DNA of 64,000 nucleotides. It comes from DASUPK01 sp963821705. GTDB lineage: Bacteria > Actinomycetota > Thermoleophilia > Solirubrobacterales > 70-9. The notes beneath the pieces are model-generated. The model worked only from the letters and a program-made list of their open reading frames with translations, made no database searches and was not told the origin of the DNA. Shown here piece by piece: positions 19,237-27,917 of the stretch. The position numbers were made by a program, and so were the translations under genes. Positions within the stretch are counted from its first letter, which is position 1. The number at the start of each line of letters is the position of its first letter. The DNA lies in NCBI GenBank assembly GCA_963821705.1, contig CAWGEV010000004.1, positions 1-64,000 on the forward strand, given 5' to 3'.

Positions 19237-19977
19237 GTGCCGATGGCCGAGCAAGCTCCCGCGGGCCCTGGGACACCCGAGCGACATGCGCCCGCGCACC
19301 TGCGGCGCGAGATCCAGCGCCTCAACGCGCGGATCACCAAGGGCGATCCGCTCTGGCCGGCACAGCTCGCCGTCGCGGTCGCGATCGCCCTCCACCTGAC
19401 GCTCTCGGACAAGCTGGTGATCGGGCCGAGGTGGCTGATCCCCGCGGTGGAGGGACTGCTCCTCCTGGCCCTGGTCCTCAGCACCCCGTGGCGTGCAGCG
19501 GACGAGACGCCGGCACGCCACCGCCGCCTGCTCTGGACCATCCTCGCCCTGGTCACGGTGACCTACCTGACCTCGCTCGGGCTGCTCGTGCACTACCTGA
19601 TCACCGGAGGGAAGACCGTCGGACACGCCCTGATCGGCTCCGGGGTGGTCCTCTGGGTGACCAACATCGTGCTCTTCGCCGTCATCTACTGGGAGCTCGA
19701 CGGCGGTGGGCCGTTCGGCCGCTCGGGAGAGAAGAAGTACTGGGCGGACTTCTTGTTCACACAGATGGACGACGACAGGTTCACGCCGATGAGGGAGCTC
19801 TGGCGCCCTACGTTCCTCGACTACCTCTACACCTCCCTCACCAACGCGACCGCCTTCAGCCCGACGGACACGATGCCCATCACCCAGGTGGCGAAGCTGC
19901 TGATGGGGATCCAGGGGACCGCCGCGATCATCACGCTCGGGCTCGTCGTGGCCCGGGCGGTCAACATCCTCAGCTGA
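19237..19977 (+). CDS. Multi-pass membrane protein of unknown function
   Basis: 246 residues with about five hydrophobic segments: LWPAQLAVAVAIALHLTL, LIPAVEGLLLLALVL, LLWTILALVTVTYL, IGSGVVLWVTNIVLFAVIYW and the C-terminal VAKLLMGIQGTAAIITLGLV. The stretch YTSLTNATAFSPTDTMPITQ before the last helix recalls the pore region/re-entrant loop of two-TM ion-channel domains, but the K+-filter GYGD is absent. The family is recurrent in actinobacteria as a conserved hypothetical; a channel-like role is speculative. It converges on the next gene with only 3 bases between stops. Confidence 0.7.
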   Translation: MPMAEQAPAGPGTPERHAPAHLRREIQRLNARITKGDPLWPAQLAVAVAIALHLTLSDKLVIGPRWLIPAVEGLLLLALVLSTPWRAADETPARHRRLLWTILALVTVTYLTSLGLLVHYLITGGKTVGHALIGSGVVLWVTNIVLFAVIYWELDGGGPFGRSGEKKYWADFLFTQMDDDRFTPMRELWRPTFLDYLYTSLTNATAFSPTDTMPITQVAKLLMGIQGTAAIITLGLVVARAVNILS

Positions 19978-19980
19978 GGC

Positions 19981-20400
19981 TCAGAAGGTCTCGTCCTTGA
20001 GCGTGGTGCGGGCCTGCTCCACCGCGCGGGCGAGCTCGCCGTGATCCTCGCGCGCGTAGGCCGGCGACTCGCCGTCCTCGACGAGGCGGTCGGCCAGGAT
20101 CACGCCGCGCGGGTCGACCGCGTCGAGCTCCTCGAGCTCCCGCGCCAGGGTGAGGATCAGGGCCTGGCTCTCCCGAATCGCGCCGCGCTCGACCCGCAGG
20201 TTCGCGTTGAAGAGCGAGGCATGCGACTTCTGGGCCTCATCGACGAGGTCCCTGAGCGCCTGGGCGCACTCCGCCCGGTGGTGCGGGCTCACCAGCTGGT
20301 CGGCCCTCTTCCTGCCCTTGCCGGTGTCCCGCGAGAGCTCGCCGGAGAGCAGCTCGTCATCCACCGAGCGCTTGCTGAAGAGGTTGGTCAGCCGGCCCAC
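19981..20400 (-). CDS. Hypothetical protein
   Basis: 139 residues, hydrophilic and mostly helical, no membrane segment. The N-terminal MGRLTNLFSKRSVDDELLSG is basic; the middle (RAECAQALRDLVDEAQKSHA, ALILTLARELEELDAVD) looks like an amphipathic helical bundle. It follows the DUF5661 gene by 12 bases in the same direction and may be co-transcribed with it. No family recognised. Confidence 0.6.
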   Translation of the reverse strand: MGRLTNLFSKRSVDDELLSGELSRDTGKGRKRADQLVSPHHRAECAQALRDLVDEAQKSHASLFNANLRVERGAIRESQALILTLARELEELDAVDPRGVILADRLVEDGESPAYAREDHGELARAVEQARTTLKDETF

Positions 20401-20412
20401 GACGCCACGGTG

Positions 20413-20697
20413 CTAGAGCCCGCCCTGGCCCTGCTCGGCCGCGGCCTCCGTCTCCATCTGATCGAGGCGGACGTAGTAGTCGGAGAACTCCTTGAGGTGG
20501 GCCAGCGCGATCTTCCCGGTCATCACCGGGTCGTCGTTCGTGACGTTGGTCTGCGGGTCGTGGCTGCCGTGCTCGAACTCGACCTCCATCCCGCTCCGGA
20601 ACTGCTCCACGTCGAACGGCGCCGAGTCCCAGTCGATCCCGATCTGCTCACCGATGCTGCGAGCCTCATCCGCGCTGATCTTCCTGTCTGCGCTCAC
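20413..20697 (-). CDS. DUF5661 family protein
   Basis: 94 residues with the strongly conserved family pattern: IGEQIGIDWD, FDVEQFRSGMEVEFEHG, NVTNDDPVMTGKIALAHL and FSDYYVRLDQME. The family is widespread in bacteria, small and soluble; no activity is established. The upstream ThDP enzyme starts on the same strand beyond it; the 14-base gap and the AAGGAGGTGG ribosome site before the ATG at 20697 suggest it is translated well. Confidence 0.85.
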   Translation of the reverse strand: MSADRKISADEARSIGEQIGIDWDSAPFDVEQFRSGMEVEFEHGSHDPQTNVTNDDPVMTGKIALAHLKEFSDYYVRLDQMETEAAAEQGQGGL

Positions 20698-20711
20698 TTC
20701 GCCACCTCCTT

Positions 20712-22364
20712 CTAAGCCAGGTTTGACTTCCTTGGATAAACGACTTCGGGGTCTGTCAAGACGTTGACCAGCGCCGGCTTGCCCGAGGCGAAGGCGCGGT
20801 CGAGCGCCGGGCGCAGCTCCTCCGGCGAGCGGACCAGCTCGCCGTGGCCGCCCAGCGCGGAGACGACCTCGTCGTAGCGGGTCTCGGGCCGGAGCTCCGC
20901 GGCCAGCGAGTAGCCGTAGAGGAACTTCATCGGGTGGTGCTCGAGGGCCCAGATGCCGTTGTTGCCCATCACCGCGACGATCGGCAGGCCGTGGCGGACC
21001 ATCGTGTCGAACTCCATCCCGGAGAAACCGAAGGCGCCGTCGCCGAGCAGCAGGCAGACCTGGCGCTCGGGGTGGGCGAGCTTCGCGCCGATCGCCTGGC
21101 CGGGGCCGGCGCCGAGGCAGCCGTAGGGGCCCGGATCCATCCAGGTGCCGGGCTCCCAGGTCTCCCAGACGCGGCCGGCGAAGCTGACGAAGTCGCCGCC
21201 GTCGCCGACCACGATCGCGTCGCGGTCGAGGAAGTCGCCGAGCTCCCTGTAGACGCGCATCGGGTGAAGCGGGGAGCGCGAGTCCTCGAGCGCCTCCCGC
21301 TCCTCGGCCCGCTTCTCGGTCTCGACCCGGCGGAGCTCCTCGACCCAGGCGGCGGTGCGCTTCGGGCCGGGGGAGGCCGACTCGCGGATCGCGCTCAGGC
21401 TGGCCCCGATGTCGCCCCGCAGGTCGAGGTCCGGCTGGCGGGTCTTGGTGAGCTTCGTCTTGGCGAAGTCCAGCTGGATCAGCTTCGCGTCCTCAGCGAT
21501 CGAGGCACCGAAGCCGAGCCGGAAGTCGAGCGGCACGCCGATCACCAGCGCGACGTCGCAGCCGCCCAGGCCGGCGCCGCGGGCGCGCGAGAAGTAGAGC
21601 TCGTGGTCCGGCGCCAGGCAGCCGCGGCCGAGCCCGTTGAGGAAGACGGGGATGCCGAGCGCCTCGGCCAGCTCGCGCAGTTCGTTCTCGGCCTGCGCCC
21701 AGTAGAGGTTGGAGCCGGCCATGATCGCGGGGCGCTCGGCTTCGGCCAACAGCTTGGCGGCCTCCTCCACTCCCCGGGCGGGCTCGGCGGGCACCGGCTC
21801 CGGATCGGGGATCCCGGCCTCGGCCTCGGAGAAGACGACGTCGAGCGGGTAGTCGACGAAGGTCGGGCCGAGCGGCGGCGTCGCGGCCATGTCGATCGCC
21901 TCGGCCGTCAGCAGCGGGATCTCGGCCGGGTCCTTGACGGTCTTGGCGTCCTTCACCAGCGGCTTGACGAAGGGCAGGTGGTCGATCTCCTGGAGCGAGC
22001 CCATCCCCCACCTCATCTCGGGCGCGCGGCCGCCGAGGGTGACCAGCGGCACGCCGTCGGCATGCGCCGAGGCGATCGCGCTCATCCCGTTGGTGACGCC
22101 GCAGCCGGCGGTGAGCGCGCAGATCCCCGGCTCGCGCGTGGCCTTGGCCCAGCCGATCGCGGCGAAGGCGGCCGACTGCTCGTGGCGGGTGTCGATGATC
22201 TCGATGCCCTCCTCCTTGCACCCTGCGTAGATGGAGAAGAGGTGGCCGCCGGAGAGGGAGAAGAGCTTGGAGGCGCCGCGGCTCTTCATCGCCCGGGCGA
22301 CCAGCCGGCCGCCGTGGACCGCGCCGCTCTGCTCTTGCGCCTGCTCGGCCTGCTCGGTCGCCAT
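20712..22364 (-). CDS. Thiamine-diphosphate-dependent enzyme, acetolactate synthase large-subunit-like
   Basis: 550 residues with the three-domain ThDP fold (Pyr, central, PP). The catalytic Glu is in DTRHEQSAAFAAIG, and the ThDP/Mg2+ motif runs from LLGDGAFGF to VMGNNGIWALE (GDG...NN with normal spacing). It resembles acetolactate synthase/2-hydroxyacyl-CoA lyase family members acting on 2-oxo or hydroxyacyl substrates. No regulatory small subunit or other ilv gene is adjacent, so a biosynthetic ALS role is unlikely and a catabolic or lyase role is open. Confidence 0.85.
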   Translation of the reverse strand: MATEQAEQAQEQSGAVHGGRLVARAMKSRGASKLFSLSGGHLFSIYAGCKEEGIEIIDTRHEQSAAFAAIGWAKATREPGICALTAGCGVTNGMSAIASAHADGVPLVTLGGRAPEMRWGMGSLQEIDHLPFVKPLVKDAKTVKDPAEIPLLTAEAIDMAATPPLGPTFVDYPLDVVFSEAEAGIPDPEPVPAEPARGVEEAAKLLAEAERPAIMAGSNLYWAQAENELRELAEALGIPVFLNGLGRGCLAPDHELYFSRARGAGLGGCDVALVIGVPLDFRLGFGASIAEDAKLIQLDFAKTKLTKTRQPDLDLRGDIGASLSAIRESASPGPKRTAAWVEELRRVETEKRAEEREALEDSRSPLHPMRVYRELGDFLDRDAIVVGDGGDFVSFAGRVWETWEPGTWMDPGPYGCLGAGPGQAIGAKLAHPERQVCLLLGDGAFGFSGMEFDTMVRHGLPIVAVMGNNGIWALEHHPMKFLYGYSLAAELRPETRYDEVVSALGGHGELVRSPEELRPALDRAFASGKPALVNVLTDPEVVYPRKSNLA

Positions 22365-22498
22365 CGCGAGCGAGACTAGCCGTTAGATCCCTTCGGCGCC
22401 GCCGATGGGTTCGCTGCGCGATTTACCGAATTGAGGGGTGGTGGGCCGGCTGCCGGGCTGCCGATACTCATTTACGAGGCCGGGGGATTCTGGAAATA

Positions 22499-22549
22499 GG
22501 GAGTTCGTGAGCCGCCGCCTCCCGGATGGGTGGCGGCTCACCAACTCCC
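22499..22549 (-). terminator. Strong stem-loop downstream of the membrane cyclase gene
   Basis: Two nested perfect stems: GGGAGTT/AACTCCC (22499-22505, 22543-22549) and GTGAGCCGCC/GGCGGCTCAC (22507-22516, 22532-22541), with a 15-base loop. It lies 13 bases beyond the cyclase stop and upstream of the ThDP gene's promoter region. There is only a weak T-run (TATTT), so it may act as a terminator or as an mRNA 3' stabiliser. Confidence 0.65.
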
Positions 22550-22561
22550 ACCGTCGGCTCC

Positions 22562-24259
22562 CTAGGAGCCGGGGAGCGTGTGGGTGCTGCCGAGCCCGCG
22601 GTCCTGGCTCGTGCCGGCCCTCCCCACGCCGGGGCCCGGGCGCGAGCGGCGGCCCAGGCCGTCGCCGGGGGCCGGCGCGCGACCGAGTCCGCCGACGACC
22701 GGATCGCCGAGCGGGTCGTTGACGTCCGTTCCGGGGCCGGTCTCCACCGCAATCGGCACGACCGGCGCATACAGGGTGACCTTGCGGTCGTAGCCGCGGA
22801 TCTCCCGCTCCCCGCGCGACTCGACCTCGATCGTCTCGGAGAGGAGCGCTCGGGTGTCTCCGGTGATCAGCACCGAGTCGCCGGTGTCCCGGGTCACCGC
22901 CTCCACCCGGGAGCAGAGGTTGACCGCGTCGCCGATCACGCTGAAGGAGAGCCGGCCAGCACCGCCGATCGCGCCCGCGACCACGTTGCCGGAGTTGACG
23001 CCGACCCCGACCTCGAAGCCGCCGGGGCGACGGCTGTTGATCGTCCGCGCGAGCTCGACCGCGCACTGGACGGCGCGGTCGGCGTGGTCCGGGATGCGCT
23101 CCGGCGCACCGAAGACGGCCAGCACGGCGTCGCCGATGAACTGGTCGATGTGGCCGCGGTGGCGGGCGACGATCGGGACGATGCACTCGAAGAGCTCGTT
23201 CAGCCGCGCCACCACCTCGGTCGCGTCGGCCTCGGCCGCGGCGGTTGTGAAGTTCCGGACATCGCAGAAGACCAGGGAGACCTCGACCTCCTCGCCGTGC
23301 GGCTCGTAGTCCGCGGAGATCAGGTGCTGGGCGACCTCCTCGTCGAGGTAGGTGCCGAACGCCTGGCGCAGCCGCTCGCGCTCCGCCAGCCCGTCGACCA
23401 TCTGGTTGAACGCCGAGGAGAGCTCGCCGAACTCGTCGGAGGTCGTCACCGGGACGTGCTCGTCGAAGCGGCCCTGGCGGATCCGCTCGGTGGCGGCCTC
23501 GAGGTCCTCGATCGGCCGCAGGATCGAGCGCGAGAGGAGCACCGTCAGCTCGAAGCTGACCGTGAAGGAGACGAAGAGGGCGATCAGCACGTTGATGCCG
23601 AGCGCGTCGGCGCCGCCGCCGTTGGAGGTGAGCGCCGCCACCGCGAGGCCGGTGATCACGTTGATCAGCGGCAGCGAGCCGAGCAGCTTCACCCGGAGCG
23701 GCAAGACAGGCCGGTCGATCCGCACCGGCGTGTCGAGCGTGGCGTTGATGTCGAAGAGGATCGGCCGCAGCGCCAGCTCGAGGGCGAGGTAGTGCAGGGT
23801 CGCCGCGTAGGCGACGGTGAGCAGCGCGGCGAAGGCGATCGGGAAGAAGGCGAGCCAGGTCAGGTTGAGGACGACCATCGAGGCCACCACCGCGACCACG
23901 GTCACGAGGATCGGGACCAGGCCGTCGCGGCGGACCAGCTCCATCGGCATGTTCACGGCGAGGTGCCAGGCCTCGGCTGTCTGCTCGGAGGAGCGCTCTC
24001 CGCCGATCCACGCCTTCAGCGGACGCAGCCGGCGCAGCACCCTCACCAGGACGTAGCCGATCCCGATCGCCGTCAGCCCGAGCGTGATCCCGAGGACCTC
24101 GAGGAACTGGTGGCTCGAGAGGTTGTAGTAGAAGCTGAACAGCGCCACCGCGCCGGTCGCGATCAGGAACGCGGACTGGAGCTCCAGCGTTACAAAAACG
24201 CCCGGGTAGTGGCGCCCGAGCTTTCGATACATCCAGGTCAGGGGATGTGGATGGGACAT
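22562..24259 (-). CDS. Membrane class III adenylate/guanylate cyclase with HAMP domain
   Basis: About 565 residues. Six or so hydrophobic helices fill residues 15-270 (for example ILVTVVAVVASMVVLNLTWL). A HAMP linker follows (LRPIEDLEAATERIRQG, DEFGELSSAFNQMVDGL) and then the cyclase domain: metal Asp in VFCDVRNFT and in FIGDAVLAVFG, transition-state residues in GDAVNLCSRVEA. The usual substrate-binding Lys before FIGD is Gln here (HIDQFIGD). The C-terminal 60 residues are Gly/Pro/Arg-rich. ATG 24259 (MSHPHPLTWMYRKLG) is preferred to the upstream frame. Likely a membrane sensor producing a cyclic nucleotide. Confidence 0.88.
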   Translation of the reverse strand: MSHPHPLTWMYRKLGRHYPGVFVTLELQSAFLIATGAVALFSFYYNLSSHQFLEVLGITLGLTAIGIGYVLVRVLRRLRPLKAWIGGERSSEQTAEAWHLAVNMPMELVRRDGLVPILVTVVAVVASMVVLNLTWLAFFPIAFAALLTVAYAATLHYLALELALRPILFDINATLDTPVRIDRPVLPLRVKLLGSLPLINVITGLAVAALTSNGGGADALGINVLIALFVSFTVSFELTVLLSRSILRPIEDLEAATERIRQGRFDEHVPVTTSDEFGELSSAFNQMVDGLAERERLRQAFGTYLDEEVAQHLISADYEPHGEEVEVSLVFCDVRNFTTAAAEADATEVVARLNELFECIVPIVARHRGHIDQFIGDAVLAVFGAPERIPDHADRAVQCAVELARTINSRRPGGFEVGVGVNSGNVVAGAIGGAGRLSFSVIGDAVNLCSRVEAVTRDTGDSVLITGDTRALLSETIEVESRGEREIRGYDRKVTLYAPVVPIAVETGPGTDVNDPLGDPVVGGLGRAPAPGDGLGRRSRPGPGVGRAGTSQDRGLGSTHTLPGS

Positions 24260-24279
24260 GGTCAGCCCCCCATTGTCCC

Positions 24280-24934
24280 CTACAGCCCGGCGATGGCCTC
24301 CTCTATGGGCGTATCGCCACTTAGAAGATCGAAAGCCTTCTTGACCGTGTTGTCCGCGGTCAGGCACGCGGCGAGCACGGCCGCCACGTCATCACGCGTG
24401 ACGGTGCCGCCGGACTCGAGCTGCTCGGCGATCTGGACCCTGCCGGTCCCGGGGTCGTCGGTGAGCCCGCCCGGACGGACCACGGTGTAGTCGAGCCCGC
24501 TCTCCATCACGAGCTTGTCGGCCTCCGCCTTGGCCTCGTAGTAGGAGCGCATCTGATCGGACCAGCGCTCCGGATGGTTCACGCCCATCGCGCTGACGAT
24601 CAGGAAACGGCGGATCTCCTTGGCGATCGCCGCCTCGACCGACTTGACGGCGCCGCCGTAGTCGACGGTGCTGCTTCCGGGCCGGGCCGCTGCCGGGCCC
24701 CGCGCCGGCGGCGAAGACGACCGCGTCGGCACCCGCGAAGGCATCGGCGATGTCGTCGACGTTCTCGATGTCGAGCACGATCGGCTCCGCGCCGATCGCC
24801 TCGAGGTCGTTGGCCTGCTCCGTCTTGCGGATGATCCCGCGCGGGCTGTCGCCCCGCTCGGCCAGGATCTTCTCGAGCCTCATGGCGATCTTGCCGTGGC
24901 CACCGACGATGACGACGTTCACGCACTCGACCAT
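24280..24934 (-). CDS. NAD(P)-binding SDR/NmrA-like oxidoreductase (one-base insertion)
   Basis: About 217 residues of an atypical short-chain dehydrogenase (NAD(P)H-binding, YwnB/NmrA-like). Nucleotide-binding motif VVIVGGHGKIAMRL at the N-terminus, DAVVFAAGAG after beta-4, and YYEAKAEADKLVMESGLDYTVVRPGGL containing the Y-x-x-x-K pair. One extra base near 24672 breaks the frame between ARK and STVDYGG; gene length is 3n+1. Catalytic function is uncertain; these proteins act as sugar-nucleotide or quinone reductases or as redox sensors. It is divergent from the thiamine-binding gene, 20 bases apart. Confidence 0.85.
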
Positions 24935-24954
24935 ACCCCTCGAGCCGCGCCATC

Positions 24955-25299
24955 ATGCAGCCGATGGCGACCGCCGACCTCACCGTGATCGGGCTCGGGC
25001 GCTCGGACCCCAGCGCCGGCGAGTACATCGCCGAGATCCAGCGCCGGCTGGCCGCTCAGGACCGGGTCGGCTACGAGCTGCACGCGATGGGGACCTCACT
25101 GGAGGGCTCGACCGAGGACATCCTCGCCGTCGTCGCCGAGCTCCACCGGGTTCCGTTCGAGATGGGCCTCCCCCGCGTCTACTCGGTGCTGAAGCTGGAC
25201 GAGCGCCGCGACAAGGAGCAGACGCTCGCCGACAAGGTCCGTTCGGTGGAAAAGCGTCTCGAGGACCGTCAGGACCCGGAGCGCTGGCGGACGTCCTAG
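24955..25299 (+). CDS. MTH1187/UPF0045-type thiamine-binding protein
   Basis: 114 residues with the family pattern VIGLGRSDPSAGEYIAEIQR at the N-terminus, ELHAMGTSLEGSTEDILAVV in the middle and LKLDERRDKEQTLADKV near the end. Family members are ferredoxin-like tetramers that bind thiamine or a related metabolite and often accompany transporters. No transporter is adjacent. The second Met (24964) could also be the start. Confidence 0.85.
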   Translation: MQPMATADLTVIGLGRSDPSAGEYIAEIQRRLAAQDRVGYELHAMGTSLEGSTEDILAVVAELHRVPFEMGLPRVYSVLKLDERRDKEQTLADKVRSVEKRLEDRQDPERWRTS

Positions 25300-25370
25300 G
25301 GGCGGCGCCTGGCCTCACGTCGATCGAGCTCCCACCTCCGGGTCCTCTCCAGAACCGCTGGCTCGGCGCT

Positions 25371-25513
25371 ACCGGATTGGTAGCGAGCGGTAGTGCGCCG
25401 GACCGGCGTGACCGGATTGGTAGCGAGCGGTAGTGCGCCGGCCGGCGTGACCGGTCGGTAGCCGGGGTACGCGCGCAGCCCCCGCTATCGGACCGGTAGC
25501 GAGCGGCCAGTGC
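25371..25513. repeat. Short tandem repeat cluster before tRNA-Leu
   Basis: A 40-base unit beginning ACCGGATTGGTAGCGAGCGG occurs at 25371-25410 and again at 25411-25450 with one or two differences. Two degenerate copies follow (CCGGTCGGTAGCC at ~25451 and CCGGTAGCGAGCGGCCAGTG at ~25492). There are no coding frames across it. It lies between the thiamine-binding gene and the tRNA. Confidence 0.75.
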
Positions 25514-25588
25514 CTTCTGAGCGAGTACCGGGGTCCCTATTCAGGGATCAGTCTCCCTGCCGACCGCCTCAGTGGCGGGCTTCTTCAG

Positions 25589-25678
25589 TGCCGGGGGTGG
25601 GATTCGAACCCACACGCCCCCGAAGGGACCATCGGATTTTAAGTCCGCTGCGTCTAGTCCTGTTTCCGCCACCCCGGC
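25589..25678 (-). tRNA. tRNA-Leu (anticodon UAA)
   Basis: 90 bases. The acceptor stem GCCGGGG pairs with CCCCGGC, discriminator A at 25589, no encoded CCA. The anticodon loop reads CTTAAAA (TAA, decodes UUA) within the stem CGGA/TCCG. A long class II variable arm (TGGTCCCTTCGGGGGCG) and T-arm GGGTTCGAATCCC are present. UUA is rare in such GC-rich genomes; in some actinobacteria UUA codons mark developmental or secondary-metabolism genes. Confidence 0.95.
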
Positions 25679-25720
25679 TGAACACGATCCTGTTCGCGCC
25701 GAGGCTCCCGCCGGCGGCGG

Positions 25721-26155
25721 CTAGATCGCCAGCGAGTGGTCCTCGAGCGCCTTCGCTAAGAGCTCGCGGAGCTGGTCGCGCTCGTCCTGATCGAGCTTGC
25801 CCAGGACGTCGTCCTCGACGGTCTCCAGTTGGTGCTCGGCCTTCTCCAGCGCCTTGTGGCCCATGGGGGTGATGGCCACGATGTGGCGACGGCGATCCTC
25901 GGGATCGCGCGTCCTCTCGATCAGACCCTCCTCCTCGAGGCCGTTGAGGAGGATCACGCAGTTGTTGGCGTCCATCATCAGCGTCTTCGCCAGCTTCTGC
26001 TGGGTGGCGCGGGTGCTCTCCCGCAGATAGGTGAGCGCGACGAACTCCTTCAGCTTCACGCCGAGCAGCTCAGGGGTCGCGCTGCGGTAGGTCACCCGCG
26101 AGAGGCGAGTCAGCAGGTTCATCGTCCCCGCGACTGATGGTGCTTGCGTGGTCAT
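25721..26155 (-). CDS. MarR-family transcriptional regulator
   Basis: 144 residues with a winged helix: LREREST-like recognition region at RESTRATQQKLAKTLMMDAN, then the wing LIERTRDPEDRRRHIVAITPMG, a MarR hallmark (DxRxR). Divergent from the MFS efflux gene with a 66-base intergenic region that holds an inverted repeat; MarR proteins in this layout repress their neighbouring pump until a small phenolic or drug ligand binds. Confidence 0.92.
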   Translation of the reverse strand: MTTQAPSVAGTMNLLTRLSRVTYRSATPELLGVKLKEFVALTYLRESTRATQQKLAKTLMMDANNCVILLNGLEEEGLIERTRDPEDRRRHIVAITPMGHKALEKAEHQLETVEDDVLGKLDQDERDQLRELLAKALEDHSLAI

Positions 26156-26192
26156 CTCGCTCCCCGAGGGTAGCCCGATTCATCAATCATCC

Positions 26193-26229
26193 TTGCCACG
26201 ATGATAGTCCTTGATATAGTGATGATCAA
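26193..26229 (+). promoter_or_regulatory. Promoter and putative MarR operator for the MFS gene
   Basis: -35 TTGCCA (26193-26198), 16-base spacer, -10 TATAGT (26215-26220). Overlapping the -10 is the inverted repeat TTGAT...ATCAA (26211-26215, 26225-26229). The promoter lies inside the longest open frame (which begins at 26201), so translation must start at 26222 or 26231, giving a leaderless or nearly leaderless mRNA. Confidence 0.55.
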
Positions 26230-27733
26230 CGTGGAGGCTACGACCAACACCATAGCGCGGGACTCCGACCGCCGCAGGTGGATCGCTCTGTTCGTCGTCT
26301 GCCTGGGACAGCTGATGATCATCCTGGACACGACGATCGTCAACGTCGCGCTCCCCTCCATCCAGGCGGACCTGAACTTCAGCCAGTCGAGCCTGACCTG
26401 GGTGATCGACGGCTACCTGATCACCTTCGGCAGCCTGCTCCTCCTCGCGGGGCGCCTCGGCGATCTCTTCGGCCGCAAGCGCGTCTTCCTGATGGGCGTC
26501 GCGGCCTTCGTCGTCGCCTCGATGCTCTGCGGCCTCGCCCCCAGCGGCACCGCCCTCGTCGTGGCCCGCTTCCTGCAGGGCGCCGCCGCCGCGCTCACCT
26601 CCGCGGTGATCATCGCGATCATCGCCGTCGAGTTCCCCCGGCCGGCCGAGCGGGCGAAGGCGATGAGCCTCTACACCTTCGTGATCGCCGGCGGCGCCTC
26701 GCTCGGCCTGCTGCTCGGCGGCGTGCTCACCGAGGCGATCAGCTGGCACTGGATCTTCTTCGTCAACCTGCCGATCGGTCTGGTCACCTACTTCCTGGGT
26801 CGCTCACTGATCGCGGAGAACGATGGCCTCGCCGCGGGCGAGCGGATCGACTGGCTCGGCTCGATCCTGATCACCGCCTCCTCGATCGCCCTGATCTACG
26901 CCCTGATCAAGATCCCGGAGTGGGGCTGGACCGGCGACCGGACGCTCGCTCTGGCCGGCATCTCGGCGGCTCTGCTGGCCGCATTCGTCGCGCTCGAGGC
27001 GCGGATCGAGAACCCGATCATGCCGCTGCGCGTGCTCGGGAACCGCAGCCTGGTCACGGCGAACCTGGTCCGGGGCTTCCTGGTCACCGGCGCCTACTCC
27101 ACCTTCTTCCTCGGTGCCCTCTACTTCGAGCACGTCCGCGACATGACCCCGATCCAGATCGGCCTCGCCTTCCTGGCGATGAGCGGGTGCCTGGCCACGA
27201 TGTCGGCCGGGCTCGCCGCCCGGTTGGTCGAGCGCTTCGGTCCGAAGCGGACGCTGGTCGTGGGAATCGCCGGCCCCGTCCTCGGGCTCCTGCTCTTCTC
27301 GCAGGTCGGCCAGTCGACCCCCTACTTCCCGGCGATCTTCGCCTCGTTCGCCCTCCTCGGCCTCGGCTTCGGCGCCGCCAACCCGCCGCTGATGATGATC
27401 GCGATGGAGGATGTGCCGCAGAAGGACGCGGGCCTCGCCTCCGGGACGATTCAGGTCTCGATCCAGCTCTCGGCCGCGATCGGCCTGGCGGCGCTGGGCA
27501 CGATCGCCACCGACCGGACGAACGCGCTCCGGTCGGCGGGCGAAACCGCCACCCAGGCTCTGAGCGGCGGCTACCACCTGGCCTTCCTGATCGCCGCCGG
27601 CGCCGCCGCCGTCGGCATCGTGATCGCCCTCGTCGCCCTGCGTGCACCCACGCCGCGGCAGATCGAGGCGGAGATCGAGGAGGGCGCGCCGGTCGGCATC
27701 GAGGCCGAGCGTGCCGAGCGCCTCGCGGCTTAG
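26222..27733 (+). CDS. MFS drug-efflux transporter, DHA2 (EmrB/QacA) type
   Basis: About 503 residues with some 14 hydrophobic helices, the DHA2 layout. Motif D-like LDTTIVNVALPSIQ follows TM1, and motif A RLGDLFGRKRVF is in loop 2-3; TM4/5 contains ARFLQGAAAALTSAV, and motif C-like GGASLGLLLGGVLTE is in TM5. Proton-coupled export of drugs or lipophilic compounds is expected. The start at 26222 (or GTG 26231) is chosen from the promoter position. Probably controlled by the divergent MarR gene. Confidence 0.92.
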   Translation: MINVEATTNTIARDSDRRRWIALFVVCLGQLMIILDTTIVNVALPSIQADLNFSQSSLTWVIDGYLITFGSLLLLAGRLGDLFGRKRVFLMGVAAFVVASMLCGLAPSGTALVVARFLQGAAAALTSAVIIAIIAVEFPRPAERAKAMSLYTFVIAGGASLGLLLGGVLTEAISWHWIFFVNLPIGLVTYFLGRSLIAENDGLAAGERIDWLGSILITASSIALIYALIKIPEWGWTGDRTLALAGISAALLAAFVALEARIENPIMPLRVLGNRSLVTANLVRGFLVTGAYSTFFLGALYFEHVRDMTPIQIGLAFLAMSGCLATMSAGLAARLVERFGPKRTLVVGIAGPVLGLLLFSQVGQSTPYFPAIFASFALLGLGFGAANPPLMMIAMEDVPQKDAGLASGTIQVSIQLSAAIGLAALGTIATDRTNALRSAGETATQALSGGYHLAFLIAAGAAAVGIVIALVALRAPTPRQIEAEIEEGAPVGIEAERAERLAA

Positions 27734-27917
27734 GTCGCCCTTAGAGCCATGCGCCATGATCAAAGTGCAGCAAGGAGTAATCCCCCCAAATAGCGGCTGA
27801 ATCGCACGCCTAATATTTGGATTTCGTGGGCATTAAGCCCCGATCATGCGCAACCGAGCCGCTGCTACGGTGTTCGCTTAGGCAGGGAGAGCCGCTCCGT
27901 CCGTTGTCCCCCCGGTC

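Noticed and set aside
20844..24490. Long plus-strand frames opposite the ThDP enzyme and membrane cyclase
   Set aside because: No recognisable domains; composition is that of antisense GC-rich sequence, whereas the minus strand carries complete catalytic motifs.
26278..27744. 488-codon frame within the MFS gene
   Set aside because: Overlaps the transporter in another frame; Arg/Asp/Pro-rich and lacks hydrophobic segments.
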